NCBI GenBank assembly: GCA_015493625.1
Contig: WGCT01000276.1
Coordinates: 1-5,915, forward strand
Reading direction: 5' to 3'
DNA from: Draconibacterium sp.
GTDB taxonomy: Bacteria; Bacteroidota; Bacteroidia; Bacteroidales; Prolixibacteraceae
Length of the DNA: 5,915 nt
The position numbers and the translations under genes were made by a program. Below the pieces are notes generated by a model that worked only from the letters and a program-made list of their open reading frames with translations, was not told the DNA's origin and ran no database searches. Below are positions 1 to 5,915 of this stretch, piece after piece. Numbering within the stretch: the stretch's first letter is position 1; every line of letters begins with the position of its first letter.

Positions 1-35
1 AGACAAAACATAACGGATTATTCAAAAAAAACAGA

Positions 36-1418
36 ATGAATAAAATAAACACAAAATACATTTTTACCATATCGATGGTTTCGGCAATGGGAGGTTTATT
101 GTTTGGTTACGACTGGGTTGTAATTGGTGGAGCCAAGCCATTTTACGAAAAATTTTTCCACATAGCTCAGTCGCCTGGGCTACAAGGTTTTGCAATGAGC
201 AGTGCCTTAATTGGCTGTTTGGTTGGAGCAGCCGTTTCGGGTATTTTCAGCGACCGTTACGGAAGGAAAAGATTGTTGCTCTTTTCGGCATTACTCTTTA
301 CTTTATCGGCAATTGGAACCGGTGCGGTTTCGGGATTTACCGGGTTTATTGTTTACCGGATAATTGGTGGAATTGGCATTGGTTTAGCATCGACACTTTC
401 GCCTATGTATATTGCCGAGATTTCGCCGGCTGCTATGCGTGGGAAATTCGTTTCGCTTAATCAACTTACCATTGTTATTGGAATTTTACTGGCTCAAATT
501 ATTAATTGGCAAATTGCCCAACCGGTGCCGGCCGGTGCAACCAATTTTGATATTCTTAATTCGTGGAACGGGCAAACGGGCTGGCGATGGATGTTTTGGG
601 CCGAATCGATTCCTGCTGGACTCTTTTTTATACTCATGTTTTTTGTTCCCGAAAGTCCGCGCTGGTTAGCCAAAACAGAAAATAAAAAAAGAGTGCTTCA
701 GATTTTAGCCCGAATTGGAGGAGATTCTTATGCTGCTAACGAATACAAAAACATAAGCGAATCTCTTATCAATACCGGTCGGGTAAGTTTAAAAAGTCTA
801 TTCGAACCTCATTTAAGAAAAATTTTGCTGATAGGAGTTGTGCTTGCAGCCTTTCAACAATGGTGTGGTATAAATGTAATTTTTAATTACGCCGAGGAGG
901 TTTTTGAAGCTGCCGGATATAATGTGTCAGATATTTTATTCAACATTGTTGTTACCGGCAGTGTCAATCTTAATTTTACGTTTATCGCAATTTACACAGT
1001 CGACAAGCTGGGTAGAAAAGCTTTAATGCTAATTGGTGCCGGAGGATTAACAGGAATTTATGCATTAATGGGTGCGGCTTACTTTTTTCAGGTTACCGGC
1101 TGGCCACTATTGCTTTTGGTAATTCTTGCCATTGCCTGTTATGCCATGTCGCTGGCTCCGGTAACGTGGGTTGTTCTTTCCGAGATTTTCCCAAACCGTG
1201 TTCGCGGAGCGGCAATGGCTGTTGCAACCCTGTCGCTTTGGCTGGCAAGCTTTCTTTTAACGCTCTCTTTCCCAATACTGAATTCTACATTTGGTGCTTC
1301 CGGAACATTCTGGTTATACGGAATTATTAGTCTTGCCGGTTTTATTTTCATTTTCAAAAAACTTCCCGAAACAAAAGGGAAATCACTCGAAGAAATTGAA
1401 AATGAGATTATAAAATAG
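36..1418 (+). CDS. Sugar porter family MFS transporter (probable proton-coupled monosaccharide importer)
   Basis: A 460-residue inner-membrane protein, the usual length for a 12-helix sugar porter (XylE/GLUT-like) of the major facilitator superfamily. Visible signatures, in order: GGLLFGYD in helix 1 with Asp26, the position of the proton-coupling Asp in XylE; DRYGRKR at 73-79 in the loop between helices 2 and 3; PMYIAEISPAAMRG at 123-136; Gln143 in helix 5; PESPRWL at 205-211 before the central cytoplasmic loop; QQWCGIN at 274-280 in helix 7; DKLGRKAL at 323-330, the second-half copy of the loop motif; WVVLSEIFPNRVRG at 378-391; and PETKGKSLEEIE at 444-455 at the C-terminus. The family assignment is secure. 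The sugar is not determinable, although GYDWVVIGGAKPFY in helix 1 is, from memory, typical of Bacteroidota members. The ATG at 36 gives a normal N-terminus with a short cytoplasmic lead, and no clear Shine-Dalgarno precedes it. A GH2 gene follows in the same direction 143 bp downstream, suggesting import of the sugar that enzyme releases. Confidence 0.93.
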   Translation: MNKINTKYIFTISMVSAMGGLLFGYDWVVIGGAKPFYEKFFHIAQSPGLQGFAMSSALIGCLVGAAVSGIFSDRYGRKRLLLFSALLFTLSAIGTGAVSGFTGFIVYRIIGGIGIGLASTLSPMYIAEISPAAMRGKFVSLNQLTIVIGILLAQIINWQIAQPVPAGATNFDILNSWNGQTGWRWMFWAESIPAGLFFILMFFVPESPRWLAKTENKKRVLQILARIGGDSYAANEYKNISESLINTGRVSLKSLFEPHLRKILLIGVVLAAFQQWCGINVIFNYAEEVFEAAGYNVSDILFNIVVTGSVNLNFTFIAIYTVDKLGRKALMLIGAGGLTGIYALMGAAYFFQVTGWPLLLLVILAIACYAMSLAPVTWVVLSEIFPNRVRGAAMAVATLSLWLASFLLTLSFPILNSTFGASGTFWLYGIISLAGFIFIFKKLPETKGKSLEEIENEIIK

Positions 1419-1561
1419 TTGATAAAGCGCAGGTAATTGTTCCACTGCAACAAAAAAGACAAACATGAAAAACATTGTAAAAGCGTCTTAGTTTAAGCAA
1501 TCCTCATTCAATAAGCTTAGTTTTTTTACTATTTTCGCTAAACTGAAATAACTTACTGATT

Positions 1562-4402
1562 ATGAAATCGATTTATCTCTTGTTCATTAGTTTCGTATTC
1601 TTACTTCTCTCGTGTTCTCAACCCAAAAACGAAACCATTAATCTGGCCGGCAAATGGCAGTTTCAAATCGACAATGAAGACATTGGCTTATCGGAGAATT
1701 GGTTCGACACCAATCTCGACGACACCATTCAACTGCCGGGGTCGATGGTAGAAAACGGGAAAGGGTTCAACATTAATTTGCAAACCCAATGGACAGGTGG
1801 AGTTCGAAATAAAAATTGGATAAACGACCTCAATTATGCGCCATATGAAGACCTCAGCAATATCCGATTCCCGTTTTGGTTACAACCCGATAAGAAATAT
1901 ACCGGTGCAGCCTGGTACAGCAAAAAAGTTACCGTACCTAAAAAATGGCTAAAGCAACCTGTTTGGATAAATTTAGAACGCCCGCATTGGGAGTCGACAG
2001 TTTGGATAAACGGAATAAAAGCGGGAACGCAAAACAGTTTGGCCGTGCCACATAAATACGAAATAAGTTCGTTGCTAAAAGGGGGAGAAAACAGGATAAC
2101 AATTTGTATTGATAATCGCACAAAAGATGTTGACGTAGGACAGAACTCGCACAGCATTACCGATCACACCCAGTCGAATTGGAATGGAATTGTTGGCGAC
2201 ATTTCGTTGCAAACCACCGGAAAAATCTATTTCGAAGAGATACAGGTCTTTCCCAACATTCAAACAAAAACAGCTCAAATAAAAGCTACAATTATTAACT
2301 CGACCAATGAGGAACAATCGATAGAAATTAATGTTGAAGCTGAGCTAAAAAGCAAAGAGCTTAAGACGAAAGAAAGATCGTTCGACTTTACCGTAGCTCC
2401 GGGTGCGAACATTGTTAAAATGAGTTACAAAATGGGCGACAATGCGTTGCTTTGGGACGAATTTAATCCGAATGTTTATCAACTATCGGTTGAGTTAGAA
2501 GCAAAAACAGGAACCGATAAAAAACAGGTCTGTTTTGGCCTGCGCGAGTTTAAAGTAAAAGGCACACGATTTGCCATTAACGGGCGGCCACTGTTTTTAC
2601 GCGGAACATTAGATTGTGCCATTTCGCCAAAAACAGGTTATCCGTCGACACATATTCGCGATTGGGAAAAAGAGTTCTCGGCAATAAAAGCACACGGATT
2701 AAATCATGTCCGGTTTCACTCGTGGTGCCCCCCCGAAGCTGCTTTCCGTGCTGCCGACAAAATGGGAGTTTATTTACAAATCGAGTGCTCGTCGTGGGCC
2801 AACAGTACTACACGTTTAGGCGACGGACTGCCCATAGACCAATATATTTGGGACGAAAGCAAACGCATTGTTAAAACGTATGGCAATCATCCTTCGTTTG
2901 TTATGCTCGCCTACGGGAACGAGCCGGGAGGGAAAAACATAAATCGGTTTTTAACCAAATTTGTATCGTGGTGGAAAGCCAAAGATACTCGCCGCGTATA
3001 TACTTCCGGTGCAGGTTGGCCGGCTCTTCCGGTAAACAATTACCACAATCTGCCACAACCCCGTATTCAAGGGTGGGGCGAAGGGCTAAAAAGTATTATA
3101 AATGCCCAACCGCCAAAAACCAATTACGACTGGCGAAATAAAATGCGTGGCGACGGAATTCCGGTTGTGAGCCACGAAATAGGACAGTGGTGTGTGTATC
3201 CCAATTTCAATGAAATAAAAAAATATACCGGCCCGTTAAAAGCGAAAAACTTCGAAATATTTCAGGAGAGTTTAAACGCAAACCACATGGGCAACTTAGC
3301 CAATAAATTTTTAATGGCCTCCGGAAAATTGCAAACACTATGTTACAAAGCCGAGATTGAAGCAGCCTTGCGAACTCCCGGGTTTGCAGGATTTCAGTTA
3401 CTGGGGTTACAGGATTTCCCCGGACAGGGGACAGCACTGGTTGGAACACTCGACCCGTTTTGGGAAGAGAAAGGATATGTTACGCCCGAAGAGTACAGCC
3501 GGTTCTGCAACTCAACCGTTCCGTTAGCACGTTTCGAAAAGAGAACTTTTATTGAAGGAGAAACAATGAATGTTGCTATTGAACTGGCACGTTTCGAAAA
3601 AACAGAAGAAACAACCGTAAAACCAACATGCATGCTTTACGAAAACAGCAAAATTATTGCAGAATGGAGTTTGAACGAGCAAAAAATTGGAATTGGAAAT
3701 AACATTCAACTGGGAAAAATTAAACACCAGTTTGCAGTAAAAAACAAAGCCCGAAAACTTACTTTGGAAGCAGAAGTGGGTAATTTTAAAAACACATGGG
3801 ATATATGGGTTTATCCTAAAATAGAAGATATTAAAACAGGCAACGTAAAAGTGGTTGAGAAATTAACTGCTCAAACATTAAACTATTTAAACGGTGGCGG
3901 AAAAGTTTTGTTAAGCCTTGGGAAAGGAAAAGTTTCACCGCAAATGGGAGGAAAAGTTGCTGTTGGTTTTTCGAGTATTTTTTGGAATACTGCCTGGACC
4001 GGCGGACAAAAGCCACACACTCTTGGCATTTTATGCAATCCTGAACATCCGGCATTGGCCGAATTCCCAACCGAATATTACTCGAACTGGCAGTGGTGGG
4101 ATGCTATGAGCCACGCCGATGCCATTGAATTAAATTCGTTTCCGGTGGAGTTAAAACCAATCGTTCGAATTATCGACGACTGGGTTACCAACCGTAGACT
4201 GGCTCTGCTGTTTGAAGCCAAAGTGGGGAAAGGAAAAATTCTTGTTAGTGGCACCGACCTTGTAAATAATTTGAAAAGCAGGCCCGAAGCAGCACAGTTA
4301 AAAATTAGTTTGTTGAAGTATATGAATGAAGCAAGATTTACCCCCGAAGTTGAATTAAAAACAAAACAGATAAAAGAAATTCTCAACTTTACTTTAAGTT
4401 AA
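1562..4402 (+). CDS. Glycoside hydrolase family 2 lipoprotein (exo-glycosidase, specificity unknown)
   Basis: A 946-residue retaining glycosidase of the GH2 (beta-galactosidase/beta-glucuronidase/beta-mannosidase) type. A hydrophobic signal peptide ends in the lipobox LLSC with Cys18 as the lipidation site. The residues after it (SQPKNE) lack an acidic surface-export signal, so a periplasm-facing anchor is more likely. Inferred domains: N-terminal jelly-roll sugar-binding domain about 27-220; immunoglobulin-like sandwich about 221-330; TIM barrel from about 331 (FAINGRPLFLRG at 337-348) to about 640; a further beta-rich region about 650-755; and a C-terminal alpha/beta domain about 760-921 that looks like a class I amidotransferase-like or trimerisation-type fold. 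The candidate acid/base is Glu454 in YGNEPGG; the candidate nucleophile is Glu539 in SHEIGQW. Their 85-residue spacing is normal for GH2. The barrel has VRFHSWCPPEAA where well-known members have an SHYP-type motif. The sugar cleaved is not predictable; a role on plant or algal polysaccharide fragments is inference. The ATG at 1562 directly precedes the signal peptide. Confidence 0.9.
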   Translation: MKSIYLLFISFVFLLLSCSQPKNETINLAGKWQFQIDNEDIGLSENWFDTNLDDTIQLPGSMVENGKGFNINLQTQWTGGVRNKNWINDLNYAPYEDLSNIRFPFWLQPDKKYTGAAWYSKKVTVPKKWLKQPVWINLERPHWESTVWINGIKAGTQNSLAVPHKYEISSLLKGGENRITICIDNRTKDVDVGQNSHSITDHTQSNWNGIVGDISLQTTGKIYFEEIQVFPNIQTKTAQIKATIINSTNEEQSIEINVEAELKSKELKTKERSFDFTVAPGANIVKMSYKMGDNALLWDEFNPNVYQLSVELEAKTGTDKKQVCFGLREFKVKGTRFAINGRPLFLRGTLDCAISPKTGYPSTHIRDWEKEFSAIKAHGLNHVRFHSWCPPEAAFRAADKMGVYLQIECSSWANSTTRLGDGLPIDQYIWDESKRIVKTYGNHPSFVMLAYGNEPGGKNINRFLTKFVSWWKAKDTRRVYTSGAGWPALPVNNYHNLPQPRIQGWGEGLKSIINAQPPKTNYDWRNKMRGDGIPVVSHEIGQWCVYPNFNEIKKYTGPLKAKNFEIFQESLNANHMGNLANKFLMASGKLQTLCYKAEIEAALRTPGFAGFQLLGLQDFPGQGTALVGTLDPFWEEKGYVTPEEYSRFCNSTVPLARFEKRTFIEGETMNVAIELARFEKTEETTVKPTCMLYENSKIIAEWSLNEQKIGIGNNIQLGKIKHQFAVKNKARKLTLEAEVGNFKNTWDIWVYPKIEDIKTGNVKVVEKLTAQTLNYLNGGGKVLLSLGKGKVSPQMGGKVAVGFSSIFWNTAWTGGQKPHTLGILCNPEHPALAEFPTEYYSNWQWWDAMSHADAIELNSFPVELKPIVRIIDDWVTNRRLALLFEAKVGKGKILVSGTDLVNNLKSRPEAAQLKISLLKYMNEARFTPEVELKTKQIKEILNFTLS

Positions 4403-4424
4403 TTGCCGAAATAAGGAGTTTGCT

Positions 4425-4439
4425 GTTACACACTGTAAC
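4425..4439. repeat. Perfect 6-bp inverted repeat with 3-bp spacer
   Basis: GTTACA and TGTAAC flank the spacer CAC, 22 bp after the stop codon of the GH2 gene and upstream of the terminator. The symmetry is exact but does not extend outward. It could be a small hairpin in the 3' untranslated region or a binding site for a dimeric regulator. The stem is short and has no T-tract, so it is not itself a terminator. Function is unknown and chance is possible. Confidence 0.4.
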
Positions 4440-4510
4440 CCTTGTTAAATCGCAACGCGACTTTATTACTTATACCCGAAAAATAGAATAATATAAAATA
4501 AAAATGGACT

Positions 4511-4540
4511 AAAAGCCGGACATTTTACCCGGCTTTTTTT
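4511..4540 (+). terminator. Intrinsic terminator between convergent genes
   Basis: A perfect 9-bp stem, AAAAGCCGG at 4511-4519 pairing with CCGGCTTTT at 4529-4537, encloses a 9-nt loop. A run of seven T ends at 4540. It lies 108 bp after the GH2 stop and only 21 bp before the end of the opposing beta-helix gene. It should end transcription from the transporter/GH2 side. On the minus strand the stem is followed by four T only, so it may also act, more weakly, on transcripts coming the other way. Confidence 0.88.
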
Positions 4541-4561
4541 GTCTAATTTTGAAAATAAAAC

Positions 4562-5765
4562 TTAATTCTCCGATAGCAGTGTCCACCCTTCAATCCAGTT
4601 GCTTTCGCCAAAGGCTCCTTTAAAATCTACAATTTGAAACCAGGGAGACTGATACTCCATTAAATCGCCAGTTATTTTATTTGCGGGCACAAAATTGTTA
4701 GAACTTAAATCTATTTCAGGATCTTGAATTTCGTTTTTCGATATGTTGAAATTATTTGTCCATTCGTTTTTAAGGTCATCAGTATAAAATCCGGATAGTT
4801 CAAAAATTGACCCGGCAGTAGAATTAGCCACCTGATAAAACAAATTATTTTTAACAGCTATATTTCCATTTTTCCATTGGTTGTAACTGTCGTGTTGTTT
4901 GTCGGTAACTTCCAGAAAAATACCTTTTGTTTTATTCAGAAAAACAGAGTTTGCAATTACACCACCGGCATTTTTTTCAAAAACTACACATTTCCCGTTC
5001 TCCAATTCTCCGCTTCCAACAAACGTTGAATTAAAAATATTAGGTAACGAATAAGGCACACCGTCAATTGGGGAAATTCCACCACCGGCTTCAATTAAAT
5101 TATCGCCTAAATATTTCGATTGTACGGCGAGCCAAAATTGTCCGTTCCCTGTCCAACCCAGGTCGTAGTCGAATGCATCGTCGTCGCATCCCGAAACAAC
5201 CATGTGTTTTAAATTTACTGTTCCCCCAAAAATCTCAACTCCATCATCGTTGTTCGAAATAATTTCAACATAATCTATTGTTGTTTTATTACCTACACCG
5301 CCGAGTGTTAATCCATTAATTTCGTTGCCTTCGCCAATATTGGTTCCGCCATGCCTGATTGAAATATATTTGAGGATCCCGGAGTTGTCGTTTTCATCAA
5401 TTCCTCCGAAAATTCCACGAGGTTCGGCAAAAGGAATTCCTTCAACCGATGCTTCTCCACCATCAATATTTATTGGTGCATTTCCCAAAATTATCAAACC
5501 TCCCCATAAACCCATGCTTTCTCTTTGAACCGAGCCCTCCAAGTTATCTCCTTCAGCGGTAAAAATAATTGGATTTTCTTTTGTGCCCTGTGCAATAATT
5601 TTACCTTCACGTGCAACAATTAATGCACTGGCATTTTCGGCCTGCCCGCTTTTAAACTGAACAACAGTACCCGCTTCAATAGTAAGTACCTGCCCGTCAT
5701 TTACAAAAACAAAACCTTCAAGAATATATTCTTTGTCTTTTGTCCAGGTTACGGTTCCTGTTCCT
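4562..5765 (-). pseudogene. 5'-truncated beta-helix-type secreted protein, cut by an insertion sequence
   Basis: Four hundred codons remain, ending in TAA at 4564-4562. The obvious TTG (5542-5540) and ATG (5515-5513) codons are internal, not real starts. The frame runs on upstream with sensible protein (GTVTWTKDKEYILEG, then GQVLTIEAGTVVQF, then ASALIVAREGKI and NPIIFTAEGD) as far as 5765, where insertion-sequence DNA begins; a stop at 5776-5774 lies inside that element. The protein is rich in short beta-strands, Gly and Asn. Conserved-looking blocks are GLWGGLIILGN, EPRGIFGGIDENDNSGIL, YISIRHGG, NEINGLTLGGVG, NNDDGVEIFGGTV and CDDDAFDYDLGW. It ends with NWIEGWTLLSEN, which looks like a natural C-terminus. 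I recognise this as a common Bacteroidota extracellular family with a predicted right-handed beta-helix, usually annotated as hypothetical. Function is unknown, and the acidic DDD/DYD cluster suggests but does not prove metal binding. The missing part should hold the signal peptide and a short linker. Without it the product would be neither normally started nor exported. Confidence 0.85.
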
Positions 5766-5915
5766 GGCTCAGTTCAAAAAGTTGTGGAGTAAAATAAAAT
5801 TACGAGTTTTGTTTTTTACAATTTTATATCGTTATGACACATCAAAAAGAGCATTATCAAGAATTAATCAAGTTACTATTACCAGCGGAGTTGTTTGAAT
5901 ATTTCGCTATCGTTA
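5766..5915 (+). mobile_element. Left end of an insertion sequence (ISAon1-like; runs off the window)
   Basis: The beta-helix reading frame stops making sense at about 5766, where the sequence changes to GGCTCAGTTCAAAAAGTTG followed by an AT-rich leader and a transposase start at 5834. GGCTC-type ends resemble those I recall for ISL3-like elements, but the family is not certain. The exact boundary could be off by a few bases because the matching right end is outside the window. The target duplication cannot be checked here; if it is 8 bp, as in ISL3-type elements, it would be CTGTTCCT at 5758-5765. Confidence 0.72.
5834..5915 (+). CDS. Transposase N-terminal fragment (ISAon1-like), incomplete at window edge
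   Basis: An ATG opens a frame with no stop for 27 codons to the end of the window. The product begins MTHQKEHYQELIKLLLPAEL and continues FEYFAIV. The pattern of a short polar lead, then LLLPxxLFEYF, matches what I remember of the N-terminal region protein of ISAon1-type transposases in Bacteroidota. In those elements this region is encoded by a small first frame, with the DDE catalytic part in a following frame. Only the start is visible, so catalytic residues, intactness and any frameshift cannot be judged. It starts 68 bp inside the inferred element end, a normal distance. No clear Shine-Dalgarno precedes it. Confidence 0.62.
   Translation, partial: MTHQKEHYQELIKLLLPAELFEYFAIV

Noticed and set aside
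1139..1462. Minus-strand open frames under the end of the transporter (1093-1275 and 1139-1462)
   Set aside because: They overlap the most conserved part of the porter (SEIFPNRVRG and PETKG) and have no plausible protein signature.
1521..1560. A Bacteroidota-type promoter just before the GH2 gene
   Set aside because: TATTTTCG at 1530 differs from TAnnTTTG by one base, and the expected -33 TTG is absent at the right distance, so it is not listed as a feature.
1834..4386. Several 60-107 residue frames, mostly on the minus strand, within the GH2 gene
   Set aside because: All lie inside a gene supported by a lipobox, catalytic motifs and full family length. Their translations are Cys/Phe-rich shadow sequences.
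4442..4474. A promoter for a small RNA between the GH2 stop and the terminator
   Set aside because: A TTG is present at 4442, but no acceptable TAnnTTTG follows at the right spacing, so the 108 bp before the terminator are better read as 3' untranslated sequence.
5068..5528. Plus-strand open frames opposite the beta-helix gene (5068-5262 and 5325-5528)
   Set aside because: They are antisense to a convincing protein, show no domain-like sequence, and are explained as shadows of that gene's codon pattern.
4562..5542. A complete 326-residue gene starting at the TTG at 5542
   Set aside because: The TTG encodes an internal Leu in the run DNLEGSVQ. The frame continues upstream with matching beta-helix protein for another 74 codons, and no signal peptide would exist with this start.

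Overview
The window looks like a Bacteroidota chromosome, perhaps a free-living polysaccharide degrader. The lineage is inferred from protein style, moderate-to-low GC, weak or absent Shine-Dalgarno sequences, a Bacteroidota-type sugar porter, a lipoprotein GH2 enzyme, a beta-helix protein of a kind common in this phylum, and an insertion sequence whose transposase start resembles the ISAon1 type. No rRNA or other taxonomic marker is present.

Layout: (1) 36-1418, plus strand: a complete sugar-porter-family MFS transporter. (2) 1419-1561: a 143-bp gap with no convincing terminator, so the next gene may be co-transcribed. (3) 1562-4402, plus strand: a 946-residue glycoside hydrolase family 2 (GH2) lipoprotein with both candidate catalytic glutamates. 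(4) 4403-4561: a convergent intergenic region with a small perfect inverted repeat and a strong intrinsic terminator. (5) 4562-5765, minus strand: the last 400 codons of a secreted beta-helix-type protein. Its reading frame stays open well beyond the first possible start codon and is cut at about 5766. (6) 5766-5915, plus strand: the left end of an insertion sequence, starting GGCTCAGTTC. The first 27 codons of its transposase run off the window.

The first two genes fit a small sugar-use module. A membrane-anchored GH2 enzyme would release a sugar from an oligosaccharide or glycoside, and the inner-membrane porter would import it. The substrate cannot be read from the sequence. No SusC/SusD pair, sulfatase or regulator is in view, so if this is part of a larger utilisation locus, the rest lies upstream.

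The clearest unusual event is the insertion sequence in the beta-helix gene. It has separated the conserved body from its signal peptide and promoter. I saw no CRISPR array, tRNA, rRNA or riboswitch, and nothing that amounts to an undescribed multi-gene system.
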